From assembly GCF_006385175.1 (NCBI RefSeq), contig NZ_VFIY01000004.1:310001-374000 (forward strand): a stretch of 64,000 nt of DNA, read 5' to 3'. Origin of the DNA: Emcibacter nanhaiensis (lineage in GTDB: Bacteria; Pseudomonadota; Alphaproteobacteria; Sphingomonadales; Emcibacteraceae). This document shows positions 1 to 8,528 of this stretch, piece after piece. Position 1 is the stretch's first letter. The number at the start of each line of letters is the position of its first letter. The notes under the pieces are model-generated. The model saw only the letters and a program-made list of their open reading frames with translations. It was not told the origin of the DNA and made no database searches. A program made the position numbers and the translations under genes.

Positions 1-1143
1 GTCGGCGGGACCGGCACCCTAGTCGGGCGCGCGTTTGACCTGTTTATGATCCTTCTGGTCGTCGCCAACATCACGGCCATGGCCGCGGCGACCATTTATA
101 CGGTGCGGCGCAGCTATTTCGAAGAATTATTCTATTTCGAGGTCTTTTCGCTGGCGGTTTTCATTATTGAATATCTGCTGCGCTTCTGGGTCTGTGTGGA
201 ATATCTGTCGGATAACGATCGCCACGGCAAGTTCGGGTTCAGATTGCAGTTTCTGTTCAGTCCCCTGATGATTATCGATTTCCTGGCCATCGCTCCGATC
301 GTGGGATTCTTCTTTGTCGGCGTGGACCTGCGCTTCCTGCTGATCCTGCGCCTGCTCAGGATTTTCAAGCTGACCCGCTATTCGCCGGCCCTGAGTTCGC
401 TGGGACGGGTCATTTACGAGGAACGGCGGGCGCTCACGGCGACCATGATCATCATGATGGGCATGGTGCTGTTTTCAGCCGCGATCATGTATTATGTGGA
501 GGGAGAGGTCCAGCCTGACGCCTTTGGCAATATTCCCATCGCCATGTGGTGGTCTCTGACCACCCTGACCACAGTGGGCTACGGCGATGTGGTTCCGGTC
601 ACCGTCATTGGCAAGCTGTTCGGCGGCATTGTGATGATTTTCGGCCTCGCCATGTATGCGCTGCCGATCGGTATCATCGCCTCCGGTTTTTCAAACGAAA
701 TACATCGCCAGGACTTTGTCGTCAGGTGGGGCCTGGTGGCCGGGGTGCCGCTGTTCAGCGACCTTGACGCGGCGATGATTACCAATATCGCCAAATACCT
801 GCGTTCCCGGGTGGTGCAGGAGGGCAAGCTGATCGCCCGGGCCGGTGACCGCGCCGACAAAATGTATCTGATTGTCAGTGGCGAAGTGGCCCGGCGGAGC
901 GGGCGTGATATCGTCAGGTTGCAGGAAGGCGCCTTCTTCGGAGTCAAATCCCTGATCGAGAATTCAAACTTTACGGCAAATTATGTCGCCACGTCCCGCT
1001 GCCAGCTTCTGGTGCTGGAAGTCAATGATTACCAGCATCTGATGGCCAATTTCCCGGAAATCGAGGAACGGCTGAAGAAGGAATATGAAAGCTTCGGCCA
1101 TGAAGACTACGGCCAGCCGGAAGGTGAAGCAGAACCGGCGTAA
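1..1143 (+). CDS. Potassium channel with C-terminal cNMP-binding-like domain (5' truncated)
   Basis: Six-helix potassium channel of the bacterial cyclic-nucleotide-gated type (MlotiK1-like architecture). The frame is open from base 1, and the residues before the first ATG at 46 already read as an S1 helix, so the gene starts left of the window. Visible are an S4-like helix rich in arginine (LRFLLILRLLRIFKLTR), the pore helix and selectivity filter TVGYGD (visible residues 191-196), S6, and a cyclic-nucleotide-binding fold over the last ~130 residues. The phosphate-binding cassette is degenerate: FGV instead of FGE, and Phe where the conserved Arg should be. It converges with icd across a shared terminator. 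Channel identity is firm; cAMP gating is doubtful. Confidence 0.9.
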   Translation, partial: VGGTGTLVGRAFDLFMILLVVANITAMAAATIYTVRRSYFEELFYFEVFSLAVFIIEYLLRFWVCVEYLSDNDRHGKFGFRLQFLFSPLMIIDFLAIAPIVGFFFVGVDLRFLLILRLLRIFKLTRYSPALSSLGRVIYEERRALTATMIIMMGMVLFSAAIMYYVEGEVQPDAFGNIPIAMWWSLTTLTTVGYGDVVPVTVIGKLFGGIVMIFGLAMYALPIGIIASGFSNEIHRQDFVVRWGLVAGVPLFSDLDAAMITNIAKYLRSRVVQEGKLIARAGDRADKMYLIVSGEVARRSGRDIVRLQEGAFFGVKSLIENSNFTANYVATSRCQLLVLEVNDYQHLMANFPEIEERLKKEYESFGHEDYGQPEGEAEPA

Positions 1144-1164
1144 TCTGAAAACGATGTTCAAACA

Positions 1165-1191
1165 AAAAGGCCCGCATCAAGCGGGCCTTTT
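1165..1191. terminator. Bidirectional terminator between the K+ channel gene and icd
   Basis: An 11-bp perfect stem, AAAAGGCCCGC / GCGGGCCTTTT, with a 5-nt loop. It has an A-tract on one side and a T-tract on the other, so it works as an intrinsic terminator for both converging genes. Confidence 0.85.
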
Positions 1192-1212
1192 CCTGTTCCT
1201 GTCGGAAATATC

Positions 1213-2427
1213 TTAGGACATGGCTTTCTGCAGGTTCTCGTCGATTTTGTCGAAGAACTGGCGGGAGGTAAGCCATCCCTGATCCGGACCAACCAGCAGG
1301 GCCAGGTCTTTGGTCATGTGGCCGCTTTCAACGGTTTCAACACAGACTTTTTCCAGCGTGGTCGCGAATTTCAGCAACTGGTCGTTGCTGTCCAGCTTGG
1401 CGCGGTGTTTGAGGCCGCCGGTCCAGGCGAAGATGGAGGCGATCGGGTTGGTGGAGGTTTCCTTGCCTTCCTGATGCATGCGGTAGTGACGGGTCACGGT
1501 GCCGTGGGCAGCTTCTGATTCAACGGTTTTCCCATCCGGGGTCATCAGGATGGAGGTCATCAGGCCGAGGGAGCCGAAGCCCTGGGCTACGGTGTCGGAC
1601 TGCACGTCGCCGTCATAGTTTTTACAGGCCCAGACGAATTTGCCGTTCCATTTCAGGGCACAGGCTACCATGTCGTCGATCAGCCGGTGTTCATAGGTGA
1701 TGCCGGCGTCTGCGAATTTCTCGGCGAATTCACTCTCGAACACTTCCTGGAACAGATCCTTGAAGCGGCCGTCGTAGGCTTTCATGATGGTATTCTTGGT
1801 GGACAGGTACACCGGCCATTTGCGGGCCAGGCCATAGTTCATGCTGGCGCGGGCGAAGTCACGGATGCTGTCGTCCAGGTTATACATGGACATGGCGACA
1901 CCCGGTCCGGGGAAGTTGAAAACTTCATGTTCGATGACGTCACCGCCGTCTTCCGGCACGAATTTGACAGTCAGACGGCCTTTGCCGGGGACCAGGAAGT
2001 CAGTGGCGCGATACTGGTCGCCAAAAGCGTGACGACCGATAACGATCGGATCGGTCCAGCCCGGCACCAGGCGCGGAACGTTGGAACAGATGATCGGCTC
2101 GCGGAACACGGTACCGCCGAGGATGTTACGGATGGTGCCGTTGGGGGAGCGATACATGCGTTTCAGGTTGAATTCCTCGACGCGGGCCTCGTCAGGAGTG
2201 ATGGTGGCGCATTTCACACCGACGCCATATTGCTTGATGGCATTGGCGGCATCGACGGTAATCTGGTCGTCTGTTTCGTCACGGACTTCAATGCCCAGAT
2301 CGTAATATTTCAGATCCACGTCCAGGTAGGGGTGGATCAGTTTTTCCTTGATCCATCCCCAGATGATGCGTGTCATTTCATCGCCGTCAATCTCGACGAT
2401 CGGGTTTTCAACTTTGATTTTTGTCAT
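1213..2427 (-). CDS. icd: NADP-dependent isocitrate dehydrogenase
   Basis: Oxidative decarboxylation of isocitrate to 2-oxoglutarate in the TCA cycle, forming NADPH in the cytoplasm. The 404-aa length and sequence match the homodimeric eukaryote-like class: [15 protein letters not shown] is followed by [19 protein letters not shown], which holds the substrate-binding Ser/Asn/Arg, and [20 protein letters not shown] lies near the C-terminus. The start [21 protein letters not shown] is the usual one for this class. It is a single-gene unit between a terminator and the LOG gene. The 2-oxoglutarate it makes is also the ligand sensed by PII (glnB, 16 kb). Confidence 0.97.
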   Translation of the reverse strand: MTKIKVENPIVEIDGDEMTRIIWGWIKEKLIHPYLDVDLKYYDLGIEVRDETDDQITVDAANAIKQYGVGVKCATITPDEARVEEFNLKRMYRSPNGTIRNILGGTVFREPIICSNVPRLVPGWTDPIVIGRHAFGDQYRATDFLVPGKGRLTVKFVPEDGGDVIEHEVFNFPGPGVAMSMYNLDDSIRDFARASMNYGLARKWPVYLSTKNTIMKAYDGRFKDLFQEVFESEFAEKFADAGITYEHRLIDDMVACALKWNGKFVWACKNYDGDVQSDTVAQGFGSLGLMTSILMTPDGKTVESEAAHGTVTRHYRMHQEGKETSTNPIASIFAWTGGLKHRAKLDSNDQLLKFATTLEKVCVETVESGHMTKDLALLVGPDQGWLTSRQFFDKIDENLQKAMS

Positions 2428-2491
2428 ATTGGACCCTTATTCGGTTCAGCGGCAGGGCTTTGACTGCCGGGGTTAGCGGAATTCCGTTAAT

Positions 2492-2511
2492 CGGGCAGGG
2501 AAAGCTGCCCG
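2492..2511. other. Hairpin in the icd upstream region
   Basis: Inverted repeat CGGGCAG / CTGCCCG with a 6-nt loop, about 65-85 nt upstream of the icd start and downstream of the LOG gene, which is on the same strand. There is no T-tract on either side, so terminator activity is uncertain. It could end LOG transcription or sit in the icd leader. Confidence 0.35.
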
Positions 2512-2575
2512 CTTGATGGGGCGCAACATACCACCGGATTTTCCGGTTTGGAAGTCCCGAAAATAAAGAATCTTG

Positions 2576-3160
2576 CTAAAAAAGAGTATTTTTCGGATCA
2601 ATTTGCGGCTCCGGCAATTTTGACAGCAGGGGAAGCAGTTCGTCGAGGCTGGAAATGACCTCGAAAAGGCTCAGAGTATAGTCGGTCATGAACTCCTGCT
2701 CGACGATATGATCGAGCATATCCAGGAACGGATTCCAATAGTTGTCGGTGTTGAGGAGAATGATCGGCTTGTCATGGAGCTGGAGCTGTTTCCAGGTGAT
2801 CATTTCTATGGTTTCGTCCAGCGTGCCGATACTGCCCGGCAGGATCACAAAGGCGTCTGAATGGTCGAACATCATGCGCTTGCGTTCATGCATGTTGCCG
2901 ACGACAAATTTGTCAGTCAGGTTTTTCTCGCCGACTTCAAGATCTTCCAGGTGACCCGGTATGACGCCGGTAACTTCGCCGTTTCCTTCCATGACGGCCC
3001 GGGCGATGATTCCCATGAGACCGATACTGCCACCGCCATAGACCAGGCGGATGTTGTTGTCCGCCAGCAGTTCGCCAAGTTCCCGGGCGAGGGGGACGAA
3101 ACTGTCGTTCCGGCCGGTTTTGGAACCGCAGTAAACACAGATTGATTTTATCTTGGCCAT
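2576..3160 (-). CDS. LOG-family protein (Rossman fold nucleotide-binding, TIGR00730 type)
   Basis: Members of the LOG family (lysine decarboxylase-like fold) hydrolyse nucleoside 5'-monophosphates, for example cytokinin riboside monophosphates, to base and ribose phosphate. The 194-aa length, the N-terminal VYCGSKTG, the YGGGSIGLMG nucleotide-binding loop and the HERKRMMF helix are typical. The signature PGGxGTxxE reads PGSIGTLDE, with the second Gly replaced by Ser (codon agt, checked on the DNA). The catalytic Arg and Glu are retained. It is divergent from the LysM gene. The physiological substrate cannot be told from sequence. Confidence 0.9.
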   Translation of the reverse strand: MAKIKSICVYCGSKTGRNDSFVPLARELGELLADNNIRLVYGGGSIGLMGIIARAVMEGNGEVTGVIPGHLEDLEVGEKNLTDKFVVGNMHERKRMMFDHSDAFVILPGSIGTLDETIEMITWKQLQLHDKPIILLNTDNYWNPFLDMLDHIVEQEFMTDYTLSLFEVISSLDELLPLLSKLPEPQIDPKNTLF

Positions 3161-3192
3161 TATGACATCCGTTTGGTTTGAGGGCTGAATTC

Positions 3193-3221
3193 AGTATAGA
3201 TTCTTTTGCCCATCTCTTTCA
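3193..3221 (-). promoter_or_regulatory. Possible sigma-70 promoter of the LOG gene
   Basis: On the minus strand a good -10 (TATACT, 3193-3198) lies 17 bp from a weak -35 (TGAAAG, 3216-3221), about 33 nt upstream of the LOG start codon. The -35 is poor, so confidence is low. Confidence 0.35.
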
Positions 3222-3377
3222 TAAAAATGTGAAACACCGGTCACAGTTTCGACAAAATTTTATAACACCCTGCGCAATATGGCTTGATTTCCTGACATAA
3301 AATAAAAATGGCGCTGGAAACTGCGGTCCAGCCGTTATATATCAGAAGCAGTGGAACTTTGGTGATTTGGTAGTTTT

Positions 3378-4454
3378 TTGGTAGATAATCGCGACAAACC
3401 ACCCCGGAAAAGGGACAGCAGCAGTGCGGACTGGGCGCTGAAAGCAAGCCTGACATTGTTGGGCTTTGCTGCCGTATGCGCTGTTGTCTGGATTATGTTC
3501 TTTGCCGACGAAAGCGGCATCGACCTGTTCAGCTCTGACCTTCTCAAGGACGAAGAGTTCAAAACCCAGTCCGTGGAAACCGCCAGCGAAGAGGTCGTCC
3601 GCACCGTCATCCCCACATTCGATATTGTCAGGATCAGCCGCAACGGCACCGGCGTGATCGCCGGTCGTGCCGAGCCCAACAGCGATGTCTATGTCTATGC
3701 CTGGGACGATGAAATCGGGGCCGCAGTAGCCGATCGCAACGGCGAATGGGTGCTGATATTTGACACGCCGCTGCCCAGCGGCCCGACCGAACTGAGCCTC
3801 AAGTCCCAGATGCCGGGGTCGTTCGATGTCTATTCCAGCGACGTGGTGATTGTTGCCGTTCCCGACCGGGACGAGCAGCGCTTCATCGAGGATGAGACCG
3901 AGGGCGTGGTCGCGATCCTTTCTCCCCGGGCCGGTCACGGTCCGAGCCGGGTTCTGCAAAAGCCGCGGAAAATGAACCTCGGCGACCTTACCAAGGGACT
4001 GTCGCTTGAATCCCTGGATTATGACGACCAGGGCCGCATTATGATTTCCGGCATGGCGGCGCCGATGTCGGTGGTCCGCGTCTATCTTGACAATGAATAT
4101 AGAGGTGAAGTCACCGGTTCCGAGGACGGGGAGTGGACCCTCGCTTTTGAAAGCAGACTCAGTGACGGCGAACATCTGCTTCGGCTCGACCAGATTCTGG
4201 AAGGGGACGACGTGGAAGTGCGGATCGAGCAGCCGTTTGATCCCATGCTGGAGATTGACCCGGGCCGCGCCAAGGGCGAAGTCATCGTCCATCCCGGTAA
4301 CAGCCTGTGGCACATTGCCCGCAAGCTGTATGGGTCGGGATTTCATTATACCATGATCTTCAGCGCCAATCGGGATGTCATCCGCGACCCGGACCTGATT
4401 TATCCGGGACAGAAATTCACACTTCCGCGCCAGGATGACATCGAGCAGGACTGA
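3378..4454 (+). CDS. Membrane-anchored LysM peptidoglycan-binding protein with Ig-like repeats
   Basis: 358 aa. A short basic N-terminus, one membrane helix (about residues 24-45, ending VVWIMFFADES), then a periplasmic region with two Ig-like segments of similar pattern (GxAxPNSDVYVYxxxxxxxxxxxxxNGEW near 95-150, and AAPMSVVRVYL...DGEW near 220-280). It ends in a LysM domain (about 302-352: VHPGNSLWHIARKLYG...DPDLIYPGQKFTLP). The LysM domain should bind the glycan strands of peptidoglycan. The start is a TTG: an in-frame stop lies at 3363 and no ATG occurs before the membrane helix. It is divergent from the LOG gene. It is probably a cell-envelope structural or scaffold protein; no enzymatic domain is visible. 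Confidence 0.85.
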   Translation: MVDNRDKPPRKRDSSSADWALKASLTLLGFAAVCAVVWIMFFADESGIDLFSSDLLKDEEFKTQSVETASEEVVRTVIPTFDIVRISRNGTGVIAGRAEPNSDVYVYAWDDEIGAAVADRNGEWVLIFDTPLPSGPTELSLKSQMPGSFDVYSSDVVIVAVPDRDEQRFIEDETEGVVAILSPRAGHGPSRVLQKPRKMNLGDLTKGLSLESLDYDDQGRIMISGMAAPMSVVRVYLDNEYRGEVTGSEDGEWTLAFESRLSDGEHLLRLDQILEGDDVEVRIEQPFDPMLEIDPGRAKGEVIVHPGNSLWHIARKLYGSGFHYTMIFSANRDVIRDPDLIYPGQKFTLPRQDDIEQD

Positions 4455-4483
4455 TTATTCAGCAAAAATTTTATCCGGGGAAA

Positions 4484-4972
4484 TCAGGCGTGGATTTGCG
4501 CCGCGATGTCCTTCAGCTTGTCCCGCAAATCGAGCAGTGTATAGGTAATCGCCGTCATGATGTTTCTGGCGCTGAGGTCGCCTGAGAAGCTGGTTTGGCT
4601 AATCATCTGGATCTGGCTGTGCCGACTGATGGTAAAGTCGCCTTTCCGGACCAGGGGCCGGAAAATGCGAAGCAGTTCCTGGCGGCGGGTATGGTTTTCC
4701 GCGCTATAGGCCAGATGACCGAGATTGGCGACCAGATCAAGTTTCAGTTTGTCACTGTTTTCAAACGTCAGAATCTGCCCCGCAAAGGGGATGCCATGCC
4801 AGTGAAAGCTGAAGGATGCAGGGAGTTCAAGTTTTTCATCAGTGACTTCTGCGGCCAGCTGTTTGAGGAGGCGGTCCAACTCGTAGATACTTGCGCGCGA
4901 TTTCTTGTTTTCCGACACGATTGTTCCCATATCAGACGAGGTGTTTGTTATCACAGCTTCTGACACCTGCAT
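4484..4972 (-). CDS. Hypothetical protein
   Basis: I do not recognise the family. The frame is open to an ATG at 5092, but the ATG at 4972 (protein begins MQVSEAVITN) has a purine-rich GTGGAG just upstream, gives about 162 aa, and leaves room for a promoter divergent from the ABC exporter gene. The protein is soluble, with a charged N-terminal helix (ENKKSRASIYELDRLLKQLAAEV), a central beta-like segment (FSFHWHGIPFAGQILTFE) and C-terminal helices. There is no signal peptide or membrane helix. It converges with the LysM gene across 29 bp. Confidence 0.6.
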   Translation of the reverse strand: MQVSEAVITNTSSDMGTIVSENKKSRASIYELDRLLKQLAAEVTDEKLELPASFSFHWHGIPFAGQILTFENSDKLKLDLVANLGHLAYSAENHTRRQELLRIFRPLVRKGDFTISRHSQIQMISQTSFSGDLSARNIMTAITYTLLDLRDKLKDIAAQIHA

Positions 4973-5095
4973 ACTCCACTTGAAAGCTGGTTGCCTTTTG
5001 TCATGACAGACTAGGTCAGCCCTCTTAAAATAGAGTAAATAACATAAGCTTTTAATCCCATATTTAAATAATCTAATATTGAAGCAGGGCATTTC

Positions 5096-6976
5096 ATGAG
5101 ATCACTGGCGCAGGAACCGGAGAAAAACGATCCGGAAAAGGAAGAAAATCACTGGCAAACCATAAGAACACTGCTTCCCTATCTCTGGCCTGAGGGGCGG
5201 GGCGACCTGAAAACCCGGGTGGTCCTGGCTTTGGTGTTTCTGGTGGCGGCCAAGCTCATCAGCGTTTATGTGCCCTTCCTGCTCAAGGACGCCATCAACA
5301 TCCTGTCTGGTGAGGGCGGGGCGACAACCGGGAACGCGGCGATCGCCCTGCCGCTGGGACTGATTCTGGCCTATGGCATCGCCCGGGTATTGAGCCTGGT
5401 GTTTGGCGAGTTCAGGGACGCCATTTTCGTCCGGGTCGGCCAGAACGCCCTGCGTACTGTGGCGCTTCGGACCTTCCGTCATCTGCATACCCTGTCGCTG
5501 CGCTTTCATCTTGACCGCAAGACCGGAGGACTGAGCCGGATCATCGAACGGGGGGTCAAGGGTATCGATTTTCTGCTCCGTTTCATGTTGTTCAACATCC
5601 TGCCGACATTGCTGGAGCTGGTGCTGATTTCTGCCATTTTCTGGATCAAATTCGGTTTTCTTTATGCCCTGGTCACTTTTGTCAGCCTGGGCGGCTATAT
5701 TTATTTCACCATCGCCGTGACCGAGTGGCGGCTCAAATATCGCCGGGAAATGAACAAGCATGATACCCGGGCCAACACAAAGGCAATCGACAGCCTGCTC
5801 AATTACGAAACGGTCAAATATTTCAACAACGAACAGCATGAGGCGCGCCGTTATGATGTGGCGCTGGAACGCTATGAAGACGCGTCGGTCAGGAGCCAGT
5901 TGTCCCTGACCCTGCTGAATGTAGGGCAGGGTATGATTATCTCCGTCGGGCTTGTGATTGTCTTGATCCTGGCCGGGCGCGGCGTTGTTGACGGCCGCCT
6001 GACCATCGGTGACTTTGTGCTGGTCAATACACTGCTGATCCAGATCTACCAGCCGCTCAATTTCCTCGGCTTTGTGTACCGGGAGATCAAGCAGTCGCTG
6101 GTGGATATGGAAAAAATGTTTTCCATTATCTCCGAGAATGCGGAAATTCAGGACTCGCCCGATGCGAAAGATCTGATTGTGAAGGGCGGAGAGGTTGTCT
6201 TCGACCATGTGTCGTTCCACTATGCGCAGAACCGCACCATTCTGAAGGATGTGTCTTTCCGGGTGCCGGCCGGGTCCATGACCGCCATTGTCGGCTCCAG
6301 TGGCGCAGGGAAGTCAACCATTTCACGGATCCTGTTCCGCTTTTATGACATTGCCGCGGGAACAGTCACCATTGACGGACAGGATATCCGCCAGGTGACC
6401 CAGACCTCGGTCCGCCGCCATATCGGGGTCGTGCCCCAGGATACGGTGCTGTTCAACGACACCATCCGCTATAATATCCGCTACGGCAATCCGGATGCGA
6501 GCGACGAACAGGTCGAGGAGGCTGCCCGGCTGGCCCGGATCGACAAGTTTATCGAGACCCTGCCGGAAGGCTATGACACGGAAGTCGGGGAACGCGGCCT
6601 GAAGCTGTCCGGCGGGGAAAAGCAACGGGTGGCCATTGCCCGGACCATCCTGAAGAATCCCTCGATCCTGCTGCTGGACGAAGCGACTTCCGCCCTGGAC
6701 AGCCACACGGAGCGGGACATCCAGGCTGCGCTGAAAACGGTGGCGAAGGACAGGACAACCCTTGTCATCGCCCATCGTCTGTCGACAATCATTGACGCCG
6801 ACGAGATTCTTGTGATGGAGGCGGGACAGATTGTCGAACGGGGCCGCCACGCGGAGCTGCTGGCCAAACAGGGCCTCTACTACAGCATGTGGCAAAAACA
6901 GCAGGAAGCCTCCGAAGCCCGCGAAAAACTTGCGGCCCTGGAGGAAAGCGTCATTCCCGAAACCGAAAGCATTTGA
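5096..6976 (+). CDS. ABC exporter of the Atm1/HMT (ABCB7) family
   Basis: 626-aa half-transporter with a fused N-terminal six-helix membrane domain (about 35-330) and a C-terminal ATPase. Walker A is GSSGAGKST near residue 400, the signature is LSGGEKQR near 504, and Walker B is ILLLDEATSALD near 525, followed by the H-loop in VIAHRLSTI. The membrane-domain sequence HLHTLSLRFHLDRKTGGLSRIIERG is characteristic of Atm1-type exporters, which move glutathione-conjugated or persulfide-type sulfur compounds linked to Fe-S metabolism or heavy-metal tolerance. It would act as a homodimer in the inner membrane. It is followed 61 bp later by psd. Substrate is by family only. Confidence 0.92.
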   Translation: MRSLAQEPEKNDPEKEENHWQTIRTLLPYLWPEGRGDLKTRVVLALVFLVAAKLISVYVPFLLKDAINILSGEGGATTGNAAIALPLGLILAYGIARVLSLVFGEFRDAIFVRVGQNALRTVALRTFRHLHTLSLRFHLDRKTGGLSRIIERGVKGIDFLLRFMLFNILPTLLELVLISAIFWIKFGFLYALVTFVSLGGYIYFTIAVTEWRLKYRREMNKHDTRANTKAIDSLLNYETVKYFNNEQHEARRYDVALERYEDASVRSQLSLTLLNVGQGMIISVGLVIVLILAGRGVVDGRLTIGDFVLVNTLLIQIYQPLNFLGFVYREIKQSLVDMEKMFSIISENAEIQDSPDAKDLIVKGGEVVFDHVSFHYAQNRTILKDVSFRVPAGSMTAIVGSSGAGKSTISRILFRFYDIAAGTVTIDGQDIRQVTQTSVRRHIGVVPQDTVLFNDTIRYNIRYGNPDASDEQVEEAARLARIDKFIETLPEGYDTEVGERGLKLSGGEKQRVAIARTILKNPSILLLDEATSALDSHTERDIQAALKTVAKDRTTLVIAHRLSTIIDADEILVMEAGQIVERGRHAELLAKQGLYYSMWQKQQEASEAREKLAALEESVIPETESI

Positions 6977-7037
6977 TGATTTCGGTCTAGTGGATTACAA
7001 ATAAACAGAAAGTTTAATCAACGGGATATCTTTAAAC

Positions 7038-7736
7038 ATGGACAGTATCACCTCGGTTCTAGTGCCCATTCATCGTGAAGGCTACAAGTTTGTCGGCGCC
7101 TTTCTGGTGGCTACTTTTTTGCTTGTGCTGATGGAAGCGCCATATTTTCTCATTGTGGCGGCGCTGATCCTGACCGCCTGGTGTGCCTATTTCTTCCGCG
7201 ATCCGGAGCGGGTGACGCCGGTCAAGGAGGGACTGATTATCAGTCCGGCTGATGGTGTGGTGCAGTCTGTCGGCTCGGCCGTGCCGCCGGCTGAGCTCGA
7301 AATGGGTGATGCGCCCCGGACCCGGGTCAGCATCTTCATGAATGTGTTCGATGTGCATGTGAACCGCATTCCCACTGATGGTAAAATCATTCGTCAGGCC
7401 TATACGCCGGGGAAATATCTCAATGCCGCGCTGGACAAGGCCAGTGAGGAAAATGAACGCCATGCCCTGCTGATGGAGACCGAAAGCGGCAAGGAAATCG
7501 CTTTCGTGCAGATTGCGGGGCTGGTGGCCCGGCGCATTCTGTGCTGGGCTGTTGACGGTTCGGACGTGAAGGCGGGGGAAAGATTCGGTCTGATCCGCTT
7601 TGGCAGCCGGGTTGATGTCTATCTGCCGGAAGGCGTTCATTCCCAGGTCTGTGTTGGCCAGCGTGCCGTCGCCGGTGAAACCGTTATCGGCAACGAAAAA
7701 ATCCGGGAAAAAGACCGTGAAGGTGAAATACGGTGA
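7038..7736 (+). CDS. psd: Phosphatidylserine decarboxylase proenzyme
   Basis: Converts phosphatidylserine to phosphatidylethanolamine at the inner membrane. 232 aa, the short PSD-A type: two hydrophobic N-terminal segments (about 20-52) and the autocleavage site G189-S190 in [11 protein letters not shown], which yields the pyruvoyl group on the alpha chain. The conserved SPADG and the [13 protein letters not shown] stretch with its catalytic His are present. The stop codon overlaps the GTG start of pssA (GTGA), so the two consecutive enzymes of PE synthesis are translationally coupled. Confidence 0.96.
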   Translation: MDSITSVLVPIHREGYKFVGAFLVATFLLVLMEAPYFLIVAALILTAWCAYFFRDPERVTPVKEGLIISPADGVVQSVGSAVPPAELEMGDAPRTRVSIFMNVFDVHVNRIPTDGKIIRQAYTPGKYLNAALDKASEENERHALLMETESGKEIAFVQIAGLVARRILCWAVDGSDVKAGERFGLIRFGSRVDVYLPEGVHSQVCVGQRAVAGETVIGNEKIREKDREGEIR

Positions 7737-8500
7737 CTGAACCGCAGGATCCCAAAAAAGGCGTGTCCAGGATACCGGTGCTGCCGGTCCGGAGTCTGGC
7801 GCCGAATATGATTACCATTCTTGCCCTTTGTTCGGGCATGTTTGCGATCCGCTTTGCCATTCTGGAAAAATGGGAAGCGGCTGTGATCTCCATTCTGGTT
7901 GCGGCTGTGTTTGACGGCCTGGACGGACGGGTGGCACGGATGCTCAAAGGCACCAGCAAGTTTGGCGCCGAACTGGATTCTCTGTCAGATATTGTTTCCT
8001 TCGGCGTGGCGCCGGCCCTGATCATGTATATGTGGGGCCTGCATGATGTGAAGGGACTAGGCTGGGCGGTCTCCCTGGGATTCGTGATTTGCATGGTGTT
8101 GCGCCTGGCCCGTTTCAATACGGAACTGACAGAGGAGACGACAAGCGGAAAGAAAGTGAAAAACTATTTCACCGGCATTCCTTCGCCTGCCGCCGCCGCC
8201 CTGTCTTTGTGGCCGATGATTTTATCGTTCGAAACCGACTGGGAACTGTTCAGGAATCCTGTCTTCTGCTCCACCTATATGGCCTTCATTGCGTTCCTGG
8301 CGGTCAGCCGGATTCCGACTTTCAGCTTCAAGCGCCTGGCGATTAACCGCGAGCATGTGATGTTTTATTTCCTGGGTGTGGCGATCTTCTTTTCCCTGGT
8401 GGTAACCCATCTCTGGATCACCATGTCAGTGATCGGCTTTTTATATTTGTCGACGATTCCATTCGCGGTCAAGCGCCACAAAACAGACAAGCGCAAATAG
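7733..8500 (+). CDS. pssA: CDP-diacylglycerol--serine O-phosphatidyltransferase
   Basis: Integral membrane enzyme making phosphatidylserine from CDP-diacylglycerol and serine, the substrate of the upstream psd product. The CDP-alcohol phosphotransferase motif DGxxAR(8)GxxxDxxxD is complete: [10 protein letters not shown]...GAELDSLSD, around residues 64-86. The rest forms roughly six to seven membrane helices, and 255 aa is the usual length of the alphaproteobacterial type. GTG start, overlapping psd by 4 bp. It converges with the RND operon at a strong hairpin. CdsA in this window (60.1 kb) makes its CDP-diacylglycerol substrate. Confidence 0.96.
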   Translation: MTEPQDPKKGVSRIPVLPVRSLAPNMITILALCSGMFAIRFAILEKWEAAVISILVAAVFDGLDGRVARMLKGTSKFGAELDSLSDIVSFGVAPALIMYMWGLHDVKGLGWAVSLGFVICMVLRLARFNTELTEETTSGKKVKNYFTGIPSPAAAALSLWPMILSFETDWELFRNPVFCSTYMAFIAFLAVSRIPTFSFKRLAINREHVMFYFLGVAIFFSLVVTHLWITMSVIGFLYLSTIPFAVKRHKTDKRK

Positions 8501-8501
8501 C

Positions 8502-8528
8502 GGCCTGGCAGGATTCCCCTGTCAGGCC
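8502..8528. terminator. Convergent terminator hairpin between pssA and the RND permease
   Basis: An 11-bp stem, GGCCTGGCAGG / CCTGTCAGGCC (one G-U pair), with a 5-nt loop. It begins just after the pssA stop and overlaps the last codons of the RND gene. A short CCCTTTTC tract follows on the plus side. Probably serves both directions. Confidence 0.6.

Noticed and set aside
3241-3456. A 71-aa minus-strand frame between the LOG and LysM genes
   Set aside because: It overlaps the start of the LysM gene and its membrane helix region and has no supporting motif.
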